Shown: piece after piece, positions 26,397 to 35,422 of the stretch | How positions within the stretch are numbered: position 1 is the stretch's first letter | Layout: every line of letters begins with the position of its first letter | From: a virus | Reading direction: 5' to 3' (one strand) | Virus record (IMG/VR): IMGVR_UViG_3300045733_000093 | Location: 1 to 46,045 of that record | Length of the DNA stretch: 46,045 nucleotides | The notes under the pieces: model-generated | Databases searched by the model: none | Seen by the model: the letters and a program-made list of their open reading frames with translations, nothing else | Told to the model about the DNA's origin: nothing | Position numbers and translations under genes: made by a program

Positions 26397-29300
26397 TGCC
26401 ACAAAAACCTCCAAATGATTGGGTAGATGACCCTGTTTGGCAGGATGATACTCCACCTGATACAAAGTCCGGATTTAAAAAAGATTGGGATAAAATTAAT
26501 ACACCTATTACGACTAAACCATCTGAATGGGGTAAGTCTGTATCAGATGTTATTACTAATCCCACACTAGCTACATCCCCAACAGGTGAAGGTGGATTAC
26601 GAGATTTTGCTGCAATTAATACTGCGAGGATGAAGGGATTTTATGGTGGTCTAGCAGAAGGTGTGGGTGACTTTGCTTCTGGAATGTCATCTCCATTAAA
26701 TTTACTTACACTAGGATTGGGTGCAAGTGAATATACTGCTGGAAAATTAGGATTAACTCAAATTGCTAAACTTCTAAATTATGGAACTAAAGCTGCATCC
26801 GCTCCTATGGTTATTCATGGTAGCGCACAAGCATTAAATCCTGAATCTACATTATCCGAAAGAGCTATGGGTCTAATAGAGGCTGGTGGTGGTGGAGTTG
26901 GAGTATTACATAAACCTCCTTCTGCTATGCAACCACGTCCCAAATTAATTCCTAAATCACGTAGATTGACTGTAGATGCAGGTCCACCTAATTATTCTAA
27001 TAGATTTGTAGGGGGTCCAGAAGGAACTATTATTGATTTACGTCCCTCAGAATTTTCAGCGGAAGGGGTTAATCCTACATTTGATGCAGGTATGAAACAG
27101 GGTCTAGCGCCTACACAATCGACCCAGGTTCAACCGGGCGACTCAATACGACCTCCAGTGAACCCCGGTCTATCGAACGCTCTACGAGGCGAACTGAAAA
27201 CGGAGCCACAAACTACTGAGAATATACTTCGTAATAAATCAGTAGATACAACATTAAATACTGTAGAAGGGGTTCAGGCTGCATATAACTCTGGTAAAAT
27301 TAGTCAACAAGTAGCTATTGGATTTTTACAAGACTTGAATGCTAAGGAACTTGCTGCTAGAAAAACTTCTAAACCTACAAAGAGTGTTAAACCTACTGAG
27401 ATTGGTGAACCCATTATTCCAAAGGCAGAAATTCCAACTATAAAAGCATCAACTTATATCTTTGAAAAAGAAGATGTTACACCTGATTTTGTTGCAAAAG
27501 CTCGCGCTCAAGGATATGAATTTCAGGGATTAAACGATAAGGGTGATTATAGATTCTCTAAGATTCCGGGTGAAATGGAATCTACTGCTCCTACTTCACC
27601 TATTGAATCTAAACCTATTATACCTGAATCTATTACACCAGTAGTTGAACCTACTCCACTTGAAGTTGGACCAGGACCAGCACAAGATACATTAATAGGT
27701 CGAGATATTAATAAACCAACTTCATTCGCAGAATCAGTATTACCAAGTGAACCCTTTCCATCAAATCAGACTACAAGAATTGGAACTTCTGAAGTATTAG
27801 ACTTAATGCGAGCAGGTGAATTAAAGAATGTTGCTGACTTACAAAAACGGCTTGGAGTTAGTTTCAATCAAACTAAGGTTATTTGGTATGAAGCTAAAGA
27901 ACAACTTAGAGCTGAGAGAGCTGCATCTACTACTTCTCCAGAACTTCCAATTAAACAACCTGGGGTTCAACCTATTAAAAATCCCACACCTATACCTCCA
28001 TCTGTTAAAACTCCAGTAACTCCACCAGTCGAAACATCAGGTATGGTAGTTATTCCTAAAGCGAAAATTACTCCAGAATTTATTCGTAATGCTCGTGCAC
28101 AAGGATATGAATTTGATTCATTAACTGAAACTGGAGATTACAAATTTAGAGAAGCTCCTCCAGTTTTTGAAACACCCCCTGAACCTGTAGTATCTAAACC
28201 TATAGTATCTAAGGCAACTAGAACAGGAATTCCTGTTACTGAAACTGGTAATGCTGACCTTGATGGAATGGTTGCTAATTTACGAGCTATGCGAAGAAGG
28301 AAGGGAATTAATCAATATAATGAATTAGAAGCTATGACCTATAGAGGTCTATTGGAAAGTATTAAAAATCATCCTGATTTACCCCCCTCAATGAAAGCTA
28401 TGTGGGATGAGGTTACTTCTCCACCTGAAACTAAAATTTCACCCACAAATCCAAACGGTGAACTTAGAATTCCTAGTCCTGAAGAACTTGCAACAACTGA
28501 TGCTCCTAAAACTCCAACTAGAGTTGCACCCAAGACAGCAGCTCAGGGATGGCGTGATAGAGTAGCTGAATTAGATGCACAGAATACTCCAGATTCAGCA
28601 TATAGAGAAATTCTATCTACTGGTTCAAAAGAATTAAAATCAGGTGATACATGGCGTGATAAGGTTTTAAGATTTGCTGAATTAGCAGAAAAGAAACAAG
28701 CCGAAGCTGCTAAACCTACTGGATTTGGTAGTCGATTCAAAGGTGAAAAAGGTGAACTAAATATTGACCTTGGAAAGAAAAGAAATATTTCGGTTACATC
28801 AGCAGAAGCTACAACTGAAAATGTAAAGAAACTATATGATGAGGGATATAGATTTCAAGGTTCAGATGAAAATGGAAACATGAGATTCCAATTAGGAGAA
28901 ACCAAAGGAAAAGCTCCAATTCTTGAAGAAGATGTTTCTCCTTTAGATACAACTAAGAAACCAGAAGAAAAGATAGGAGTAGTCAGACAGATTTACGACC
29001 TATCACGCGGAATAATGTCAGTAGACCCTCCATTTGTTACATCTGCTGCATTTAGACAGGCTCAACCTTGGGTGGGTCATAAGAATTGGTTTAAAGCATG
29101 GAAAACTGCTGCTGATTCATTTAGTGATAAGGCATGGTTTGAAGCTCGACAAAAACAAATTCTTGAAAGTCCATTGTTTAAACCTCGACTTTCAAATGAG
29201 GGTAAGATTCAGAAATCATTTGCTGATGAAATTGGAATGCGAATGATTGATTTAAAAAATGTTAACAGTTCTCGAATGGAAGGGGTTAGAACACAACTAG

Positions 29301-30325
29301 CAGAAAGAATTCCTGTTTATGGTAAATACATATCTGCAAGTAATAGAGCCTTCGCGGGATTCTTGAATGATTTAAAATACTCTCAACTTGAAGCTTTTGT
29401 TAAAGATGGTAAGGCTCTTGCTAAAGCTCATAATGACCCAACATTAGATTTAACTAGAAATATTCCGCTTGCTAGGGAATTTGCAGAATTTCTAAATGAC
29501 ACTACAGGTTCGGGAACTCTAAAGACTGGATTTGGTAGTCATCAATATAGTGTGGAAATGCACGCGCGAGGATTAGCTGACTTATTCTTTAGTCCTAGAT
29601 TAATGGCATCTAGGGTTAGGATGTTAAATCCTTCTACTTATATTATGGCTTCTCCGCAGGTTAGAAAGCAGTATACTTATGCGATGTTAAGGAGTATTGG
29701 AGCTTGGTGGGGTATAGCTCAATTAGGTCAGATGGCAGGAGGAACAGTAGTTACTGACCCTAATAATCCAGATTTTGGAAAAATTAAGATTGGAGATACA
29801 AGATTAGACCCCGGTGCAGGATTCCAACAGTTTATTGTATTAGGTAGTCGTATTAGACCAGATTGGGCGCGTCTACCTATTGAACCTACAAATACTGGTT
29901 TTGCACCTTTAGACCTAGCTACCGGATTATTGGGAACAGGTGGGGGTAAGTATTCTTCTTCAATATCTGGAATGTCTAGAAATTATGGAGAAGGATATAA
30001 TCCACCAACTCGTATGTCTGCTATAGGAGATTTCTTATCTTATAAGATTCATCCTACAGCTAAACTATTCTTTGACATTGGTGCGGCTAGTGAACGACAA
30101 CCTGTTTATCTTTTGGATAGAATCATGGGAATGTATGTCCCCATGATGACAGGTGATATAGTTCAATTGAGTGAAGAACATCCTGAATTAATTCCACTAG
30201 TTATTCCATTTTCAGGAGTAGGTGGAGGTTCACAGACATATACAGGAGCCGCGATTAAACCGATATTTACCCCCAAATTGGGATTAAATAAATATGATAT
30301 TAAATTTGGGGGTAAGGAAGAATAG
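26396..30325 (+). CDS. Giant (1309-aa) internal virion protein with three internal repeats
   Basis: The largest protein of the genome ends the late operon. ATG 26396 overlaps the previous stop (TAATG). The N-terminal 170 residues include apolar Gly/Ala-rich helices. Residues 362-391, 559-588 and 806-836 are copies of an about 30-residue module with the pattern TPxF..xARAQGYEFxGLxxxGDYxF, spaced by disordered Pro/Thr/Lys-rich linkers. A short helix-turn-helix-like stretch lies near 470-500 (NVADLQKRLGVSFNQTKVIW). The C-terminal 440 residues are helical. Such giant multi-domain proteins are injected with DNA in podoviruses; this role is inference. Confidence 0.6.
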   Translation: MPQKPPNDWVDDPVWQDDTPPDTKSGFKKDWDKINTPITTKPSEWGKSVSDVITNPTLATSPTGEGGLRDFAAINTARMKGFYGGLAEGVGDFASGMSSPLNLLTLGLGASEYTAGKLGLTQIAKLLNYGTKAASAPMVIHGSAQALNPESTLSERAMGLIEAGGGGVGVLHKPPSAMQPRPKLIPKSRRLTVDAGPPNYSNRFVGGPEGTIIDLRPSEFSAEGVNPTFDAGMKQGLAPTQSTQVQPGDSIRPPVNPGLSNALRGELKTEPQTTENILRNKSVDTTLNTVEGVQAAYNSGKISQQVAIGFLQDLNAKELAARKTSKPTKSVKPTEIGEPIIPKAEIPTIKASTYIFEKEDVTPDFVAKARAQGYEFQGLNDKGDYRFSKIPGEMESTAPTSPIESKPIIPESITPVVEPTPLEVGPGPAQDTLIGRDINKPTSFAESVLPSEPFPSNQTTRIGTSEVLDLMRAGELKNVADLQKRLGVSFNQTKVIWYEAKEQLRAERAASTTSPELPIKQPGVQPIKNPTPIPPSVKTPVTPPVETSGMVVIPKAKITPEFIRNARAQGYEFDSLTETGDYKFREAPPVFETPPEPVVSKPIVSKATRTGIPVTETGNADLDGMVANLRAMRRRKGINQYNELEAMTYRGLLESIKNHPDLPPSMKAMWDEVTSPPETKISPTNPNGELRIPSPEELATTDAPKTPTRVAPKTAAQGWRDRVAELDAQNTPDSAYREILSTGSKELKSGDTWRDKVLRFAELAEKKQAEAAKPTGFGSRFKGEKGELNIDLGKKRNISVTSAEATTENVKKLYDEGYRFQGSDENGNMRFQLGETKGKAPILEEDVSPLDTTKKPEEKIGVVRQIYDLSRGIMSVDPPFVTSAAFRQAQPWVGHKNWFKAWKTAADSFSDKAWFEARQKQILESPLFKPRLSNEGKIQKSFADEIGMRMIDLKNVNSSRMEGVRTQLAERIPVYGKYISASNRAFAGFLNDLKYSQLEAFVKDGKALAKAHNDPTLDLTRNIPLAREFAEFLNDTTGSGTLKTGFGSHQYSVEMHARGLADLFFSPRLMASRVRMLNPSTYIMASPQVRKQYTYAMLRSIGAWWGIAQLGQMAGGTVVTDPNNPDFGKIKIGDTRLDPGAGFQQFIVLGSRIRPDWARLPIEPTNTGFAPLDLATGLLGTGGGKYSSSISGMSRNYGEGYNPPTRMSAIGDFLSYKIHPTAKLFFDIGAASERQPVYLLDRIMGMYVPMMTGDIVQLSEEHPELIPLVIPFSGVGGGSQTYTGAAIKPIFTPKLGLNKYDIKFGGKEE
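30267..30315. terminator. 13-bp perfect hairpin at the convergent operon junction
   Basis: TTACCCCCAAATT (30267-30279) and AATTTGGGGGTAA (30303-30315) are perfect complements around a 23-nt loop, inside the last 60 bases of the giant virion gene. The convergent operons meet at 30325/30326 with no spacer, so a bidirectional terminator would have to be inside coding sequence. There is no T-tract on either strand, so it may act as a block or RNase III site rather than an intrinsic terminator. Confidence 0.45.
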
Positions 30326-30685
30326 TTAATATCCATCAGGAGTTTCGATATTAGTTATTACTCCTTTTTTCATAGGAAGTAATCTAATTTTTCTATCCCT
30401 ACGGTCACTCATCCAGAGGACCATTATAACAACAAGGTCTATCTCTGTGTCCTCGACTGACTCATTCTTTGGAAACTTACCATTATTCTCTAAGTTTGCG
30501 AGTCTATACAGTTTTTCTCCTATTCTACCCGCAAATCCAGCATCACGAGAATCCTCAAATAATTTACTAAGTTCCCCCGCGAAATGATAATTCCCATAGG
30601 GATTATCTTCGGAGGCATAGTCATGGGCCTTCTTATCATGTAATTCAGACGCCCTACCTAACAATTCGTGAAATGTGTTATTCAT
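30326..30685 (-). CDS. Nucleotide-modification-associated domain 1 (DUF1599)-like protein
   Basis: The 119-aa protein has the family pattern: LHDKKAHDYASEDNPYG, then GFAGRIGEKLYRLANLENNG, then NESVEDTEIDLVVIMVL. The Lys-x-x-Asp-Tyr and Glu-Ser-Val-Glu-Asp-Thr motifs are characteristic of this all-alpha NTP-pyrophosphohydrolase-related fold. Members accompany phage nucleotide or base metabolism genes. It is the last gene of the early operon, overlaps the helicase stop by four bases, and abuts the convergent late operon. I do not see thymidylate or hypermodification enzymes elsewhere, so the substrate is open. Confidence 0.6.
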   Translation of the reverse strand: MNNTFHELLGRASELHDKKAHDYASEDNPYGNYHFAGELSKLFEDSRDAGFAGRIGEKLYRLANLENNGKFPKNESVEDTEIDLVVIMVLWMSDRRDRKIRLLPMKKGVITNIETPDGY

Positions 30686-31956
30686 TGCTTCCTCTGCTTT
30701 CCACTCATAAACACTTTAAGTTCTTCTACTTGGTCATTTGGCATAGTATAGACTATTTGATTACCTATGTTATTAGTCTTAATCATTCCTGCTGCATCGA
30801 AGGATTGCATAATTTCATCAAATTCTTGAGGATTAGAATAGTGTTGCCACATCTTCTTCATCATCACTATTCTAGTAATTTGATGATTATCTCGATTCAA
30901 TAGTTCCATAATAATCATTGTTTTTAATAGGGCAGACTCACTAATACCCTGCTTACCCATAGTAGTTTTACGAACATTCCCAAGTAGTTTCTCGCATTCA
31001 ACTATAGCGTCTGTCATAGCTTCTGGAGTGAGAACTAATTTCGGTTCATGCGCGAGGGATAATAACATAGCTACCTTCAATACACTATCCCCAAACCTAT
31101 TAAGTGTTCCAGTCTCATCCTTCTCAGATGTTTTCATTAACTCTTTAAAGTTCTCATACCAGTCATCATATATACTTCCTGCTTCATTGAAGTATATATC
31201 TCTACCATGTTTAACCTTACGATATTTATATTCATCTGATTTATCTATTTGTGCAATGGCATGAAATTCACCCACCAATTTCGCAACTTCTTTAAGATAA
31301 TGTGATGAGGCAATATAGTTAGGAGGATGAGAAAGAGGATATATAAGACTGTTACTAACCTTTGATTCTTTTTCATAAACAATAAAAGTTCTTGCAAAAT
31401 ATCCTCCTTGAATTGCTGACCTAGTAAAGAAATCCTCACTCATGGCTTCATTAGTTGCAGTAAGCATGGTAACAGTGGGATTCTTTAATTCAAATGATTC
31501 CATCTTCAATAGAGATTTCCATTCACCTACGTTATATTGTCTATCATATAGGTCAGTTAGAATTTTAGTCGCTACCTTATCATCTACTATACTACTACTC
31601 AGTTCAGAAGAACATATGAATGCTACAGACTTTAATATTACCTTTCCTCCCGGTGCTGTAACTGCTGTTCCCATCTCTTTGAGAATACCTTGAATAGATG
31701 AACGACCAGATATAATACGAGTGTTGTTTACAGCTTGAACTAACTGTCGGGCCATCGAGATTGGAGGGCCCTTCTTTAGTCCAGACTCAGCATGTAACAT
31801 TACATATATGTTTGGATATAAATTGTATATCTGTCTATTTAGCCATACCTGGTCTTTAAGCACAGCAGAAATTGCTGCGATTGCAGACCATCTCCAAAAA
31901 CTTACCGGACTTTCTAATTCCTCGTGCTGCTTTATGATTTCTGTTAGAAAGTCCAT
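30682..31956 (-). CDS. DUF3987-like P-loop replicative helicase/ATPase, probable
   Basis: The 424-aa protein begins FLTEIIKQHEELESPVSFWRW, the usual start of DUF3987-type primase-helicase proteins. The P-loop position (residues 55-65, HAESGLKKGPP) is degenerate: the usual GKS/GKT is LKKGP. The later segments VAFICSSELSS and NPTVTMLTATNE, and a C-terminal winged-helix-like region (ESALLKTMIIMELLNRD), match the family. It probably unwinds DNA at the fork with the UDG-PolA fusion upstream in the operon. Whether it hydrolyses ATP is uncertain because of the altered P-loop. A homing endonuclease lies just upstream. Confidence 0.6.
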   Translation of the reverse strand: MDFLTEIIKQHEELESPVSFWRWSAIAAISAVLKDQVWLNRQIYNLYPNIYVMLHAESGLKKGPPISMARQLVQAVNNTRIISGRSSIQGILKEMGTAVTAPGGKVILKSVAFICSSELSSSIVDDKVATKILTDLYDRQYNVGEWKSLLKMESFELKNPTVTMLTATNEAMSEDFFTRSAIQGGYFARTFIVYEKESKVSNSLIYPLSHPPNYIASSHYLKEVAKLVGEFHAIAQIDKSDEYKYRKVKHGRDIYFNEAGSIYDDWYENFKELMKTSEKDETGTLNRFGDSVLKVAMLLSLAHEPKLVLTPEAMTDAIVECEKLLGNVRKTTMGKQGISESALLKTMIIMELLNRDNHQITRIVMMKKMWQHYSNPQEFDEIMQSFDAAGMIKTNNIGNQIVYTMPNDQVEELKVFMSGKQRKQ

Positions 31957-32387
31957 TATTCATTCTCAAGAAGATACTGAGCCGCTTTATGAAGCAATAG
32001 AATATTATCTTCAAAATGACCTAATCCTTTATTACATCTACCACATAATAATCCCCTAACTTTATGAGTTATATGATTATGGTCAACATCCAACTTCTCT
32101 GATAGTTCATCACAAATTGCACATTTACCACCTTGTTGGGCATACATTATCTCATATGATTGAATTGTTAAATTATATTTTTTAAGTTTATCTTCTCTAT
32201 TCTTTTTCTTAGTATTTCTAAATTTAAAATAAGTAGAAAAACATAGTTTACAGTAAGGTTGTAATCCATGAGTATATCTATTATTGTTATAGAAATTATC
32301 TAATGACTTAAATTCATGACACCAATGACATTCCTTTTTTTGAATACCATCTATAATTTGAATAGGTAAAGGTTGAGTTCCTCTCAT
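31956..32387 (-). CDS. Endonuclease VII-type HNH homing endonuclease, copy 3
   Basis: The 143-aa protein has CHWC and CKLC pairs, CAICDELSEK, then LDVDHNHITHKVRGLLC and GRCNKGLGHF; all cysteines and the catalytic DHNH residues are present. ATG 32387 follows AAGGAG. Its stop overlaps the helicase start by one base (TAATG). It is the only copy on the minus strand and lies between a 54-aa gene and the helicase. The three copies differ clearly in sequence (N-terminal halves are poorly conserved), so they are separate acquisitions or old duplicates. Confidence 0.85.
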   Translation of the reverse strand: MRGTQPLPIQIIDGIQKKECHWCHEFKSLDNFYNNNRYTHGLQPYCKLCFSTYFKFRNTKKKNREDKLKKYNLTIQSYEIMYAQQGGKCAICDELSEKLDVDHNHITHKVRGLLCGRCNKGLGHFEDNILLLHKAAQYLLENE

Positions 32388-32389
32388 AG

Positions 32390-32554
32390 CTACTCCTTAA
32401 TTATAGGAAGTTCATTTGAGTCTACGATTTCACTGAGATGGTTAATAACTTTGATTAGTATTTCATTTTTAGGATTTATGTACTCATTTTCAAAGTATTT
32501 ATATAGCGCGAAGACTTCCTCTGGAGTAAAATGATAGTAAAGAACCTTAATCAT
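32390..32554 (-). CDS. Hypothetical 54-aa protein
   Basis: A short gene: ATG at 32554-32552 overlaps the polymerase stop (ATGA) and TAG lies at 32392-32390. The protein (starting MIKVLYYHFTPEEVFALYKY) is helical, mildly acidic and without membrane segments. Overlap with the polymerase stop and codon use typical of neighbours support a real gene. Function unknown. Confidence 0.6.
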   Translation of the reverse strand: MIKVLYYHFTPEEVFALYKYFENEYINPKNEILIKVINHLSEIVDSNELPIIKE

Positions 32555-35085
32555 TTCTTCACCATGAACTGTTCAGTTATAGACTTAAGTGATGGAATCT
32601 CAATTGGTTCATATACAGTAGGTAATTTGAACTTCTTCAAATCCATATAGTTCATTCCACATTCTATCTCACAAGGAATACTGAGTTTATGTCTTTTGAG
32701 GGTGCATTGAGAAAAATCTATTTCTCGTTCCATTTCCTCCTTTATAATAGGAATCCATTCGACTTGCTTTACAATTGGTATACAGAATAAGAGAGCATCA
32801 TGTGATTCCATGACTATCTTGATACCGGGAATTCTTTCTCTTATACGAATTGCAGCATTCTTAGTGTTATCAGATACAGCACGTTGAGGTATATAAGAGA
32901 ATCCTTGTCTAAATAGTTCTTCTCCAAACCTCTCAAAGAATGTTCGCTTACCCCCCATAGGTGCATCTACACCATAAGGTAAAGGAGCTATTAACTGTCG
33001 ATTCTTTTTAAGTGCTTCGATAACTCCTGTTTGAAATACCTGTTGAACCTTCGGGGATTTTGCGTGGAATATTTTGAGTGCTCCCTCTGCAATCGCTTCC
33101 GAAATCGTAATAGGTATCTTATATTTCCTTGCTTGCGTATTGAGTTCAATAGATGCCCTACGCTTTCCTGCGCCAAGGTGTCCTGCATGTCTAAGAGTTT
33201 TGCCAGCGAATCTAATAGGATGCTCATAACCAAGTATCTTTTTAGAATAATCAGATTCAGAACCACCGAAAAACCAAGAAGCAGTAAGAGCGTGTATGTC
33301 ATGTTCATCATACATCCTTAATGTATCTTCATCATCAGCCAATAATGCTACAACTCTGGCTTCTGCTTGTGAACTATCTGCTTGAACGAATATCTCATCT
33401 ATTTCATCAGGAATATACATTCCGCGTATATCAGCACCAATGTCACCATGTTTAGTCATAGTCTGAAATGCGGTGCCTAATACTTTCTGTTTCTTTTTAC
33501 CATTCTCATCTATTACTTCTACTTGAGGTCTAATTGGAGGGTCTTGTTGGCCTGTGGATGTTCTGCCAGTATCCAAACAGGGGAAGTAGGTAGTTCGCAT
33601 TCTTCCATCATAGTCAGGGAGGGCCATGAGGTATGTAGAGATACTCTTTCTAACCCGTCTACCTTCAAGTATAAGCTCACATATTTTCCGGTGTTCTGGT
33701 TTTTTAATAGCAGAGGGACTATTGAGTAAGGCTGTGATATCTTCTTCTCCAGTGGTGTCCTTACGAGGTAACTTGAGGTTATCCCAAAGTAAGACAGCAA
33801 CTTGCGTGGGAGAATTGACATTAACTTCTGCCCCAATGAGCTTAAATAACTCATATCTAACCCTTTCATCCCATTCAACATATTTTCTTAACAGTCTATC
33901 ACGTTCATTTGTATCAACTTTAAATCCTTGATTTTCAATACTCCAATATACATCAGGTAACTTCATTAAGAAATTTTCATAGAATGGACGCATACCTAAT
34001 TCATCTAGGTCTGAATCCATATTTTCATCTACTTCGAGTGTTACACAACTGTCACGGGCGCATCCTGTAAGTAGGTCAGTAATACTGCCTTGATACATAC
34101 CTTCATCTTTATAGAAGGGTTCTTCTGTATATAACGAAGTGTTAAAGGCGAGTCCTTTGGGAAGTTCAGGATTAATCGCGTGGGCCTTGAGCATTGTGTC
34201 TGATGCAAGATGTTCGATAATAAATCCAAGTCGTTTGATTTTATCTCTATCGTAGTTGAAGTTTTGTCCAATAATTTCTTTTTCATATAGCATCTCTGCA
34301 AGAATAATCCAACATTGAACTAAATCACTATCTGGAATAGTAGAGATTCCATCGCAATTCCATAATGGAACTGTCATACCATGATGTTTATTTAGAGACA
34401 ATCCAATACATACAGGGATACAAGTTCCGTTGGCTTCTATGTCTACAGCCATACGAACTTTATCCTTGTATCTATCGCGAAATTCAGCTAATTGTGCTGA
34501 GTTTCGACATATCTCTAAAGTCCGCGAGGGTAAAACAAATTCAGGGAATTTACTTTGAGCAAGTGCGCGTTTAAAGTCAAATATCATTATCTGACGATTC
34601 CAATACCCCTTGAATTCCGCCCCTGGTGTTTGATGTAGTAAATGTGCAGGATTATATGTAGGAATAAACTTAACCCCCATACCATGCATAATACTACCAC
34701 GATAATGTCCAATTTTGGTCTTACCAGACAAAGCCCACAAAGCAGTCCCACCAAGAGCCAAGATACAATGTGGCTTAATTTCATTAATTTCATTCTGTAG
34801 TTCATGTAATTGAATCTCCATGTCTATACCAGCATTTCTAGCTCGAATTGCGAATGGTATTTTCTTACCATAGGTATTAAGAGGGACTTCAAATTTACTT
34901 ACATTTGATAACCAACAATTTGAACGAAATATACCAGCATCAGTTAATAGATGGTCTAATTCTCTACCAGATGAGCCTATGAAAGGTTTGCCTGCAATAG
35001 TTTCTTGAGAATTTGGGCATTCTCCCAGTATCATAAGCTTCGCGCCTACGCTACCAGTTCCGGGCACATATTTCTTTTCACTCAT
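32551..35085 (-). CDS. Uracil-DNA glycosylase - DNA polymerase A fusion
   Basis: The 844-aa protein has an N-terminal family 4/5-like uracil-DNA glycosylase domain (about 1-170; GECPNSQETIAGKPFIGSSG) and then a family A polymerase. A 3'-5' exonuclease begins at DIEANG near 212 with GQNFNYDRDKI further on; polymerase motif A is ADSSQAEARV (about 567-576), motif B is around FAGKTLRHAGHLGAGKRR (about 624-641) and motif C is ESHDALLF (about 759-766). In UDG motif B the usual His-Pro is Asn-Pro (YNPAHLL), so glycosylase activity may be altered. It probably copies the phage genome, with the UDG domain sensing uracil. Confidence 0.85.
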   Translation of the reverse strand: MSEKKYVPGTGSVGAKLMILGECPNSQETIAGKPFIGSSGRELDHLLTDAGIFRSNCWLSNVSKFEVPLNTYGKKIPFAIRARNAGIDMEIQLHELQNEINEIKPHCILALGGTALWALSGKTKIGHYRGSIMHGMGVKFIPTYNPAHLLHQTPGAEFKGYWNRQIMIFDFKRALAQSKFPEFVLPSRTLEICRNSAQLAEFRDRYKDKVRMAVDIEANGTCIPVCIGLSLNKHHGMTVPLWNCDGISTIPDSDLVQCWIILAEMLYEKEIIGQNFNYDRDKIKRLGFIIEHLASDTMLKAHAINPELPKGLAFNTSLYTEEPFYKDEGMYQGSITDLLTGCARDSCVTLEVDENMDSDLDELGMRPFYENFLMKLPDVYWSIENQGFKVDTNERDRLLRKYVEWDERVRYELFKLIGAEVNVNSPTQVAVLLWDNLKLPRKDTTGEEDITALLNSPSAIKKPEHRKICELILEGRRVRKSISTYLMALPDYDGRMRTTYFPCLDTGRTSTGQQDPPIRPQVEVIDENGKKKQKVLGTAFQTMTKHGDIGADIRGMYIPDEIDEIFVQADSSQAEARVVALLADDEDTLRMYDEHDIHALTASWFFGGSESDYSKKILGYEHPIRFAGKTLRHAGHLGAGKRRASIELNTQARKYKIPITISEAIAEGALKIFHAKSPKVQQVFQTGVIEALKKNRQLIAPLPYGVDAPMGGKRTFFERFGEELFRQGFSYIPQRAVSDNTKNAAIRIRERIPGIKIVMESHDALLFCIPIVKQVEWIPIIKEEMEREIDFSQCTLKRHKLSIPCEIECGMNYMDLKKFKLPTVYEPIEIPSLKSITEQFMVKK

Positions 35086-35183
35086 TTTGTTTTCTTATGT
35101 GTTAAATCATAAACAATACTACCAATCATAGCTCCGCCAATAAGCATTACTATAAACGCAATAACACCAATAGTTTCACTCAT
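35082..35183 (-). CDS. 33-aa single-span membrane peptide
   Basis: ATG at 35183-35181 overlaps the stop of the preceding gene (ATGA), and its TGA (35084-35082) overlaps the polymerase start (ATGA). The peptide has a short acidic N-terminus (MSE), one transmembrane helix (TIGVIAFIVMLIGGAMIGSI) and a basic tail (HKKTK). Two perfect four-base overlaps make a coincidental frame unlikely. It may anchor or inhibit a host membrane protein; role unknown. Confidence 0.6.
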   Translation of the reverse strand: MSETIGVIAFIVMLIGGAMIGSIVYDLTHKKTK

Positions 35184-35422
35184 TTTATCTTTCTCAGAGC
35201 TTCTTGACGTGACTCACATTTCAGTATCTTATCATTCGCATGGATTTCTTTAGCTAGTCGTAAGTTTTCACTTACTAATCCCGTTGAAACTCCAAAGTCT
35301 CTAGCTGTTTGTGATACTGTCCATCCTTTAACTTTATGAAGCATGGTTAAGTGATAGATTTCCATTACTGTAACTTTTTCATGCCAAGTTTTACAGTTTT
35401 CATACTTCTGTTTGAAGTTCAT
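35180..35422 (-). CDS. Small helix-turn-helix DNA-binding protein (80 aa)
   Basis: Residues about 35-58 (WTVSQTARDFGVSTGLVSEN) form a clear helix-turn-helix like that of ParB/RepA or transposase-type proteins, with Gly in the turn and Ser/Val in the recognition helix. The rest is charged and helical. It is just upstream of the DNA polymerase in the same operon. It is a candidate for the regulator that binds the repeated operators or the iterons at 45289-45690, but that link is untested inference. Overlaps the cold-shock gene by 23 bases. Confidence 0.65.
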   Translation of the reverse strand: MNFKQKYENCKTWHEKVTVMEIYHLTMLHKVKGWTVSQTARDFGVSTGLVSENLRLAKEIHANDKILKCESRQEALRKIK

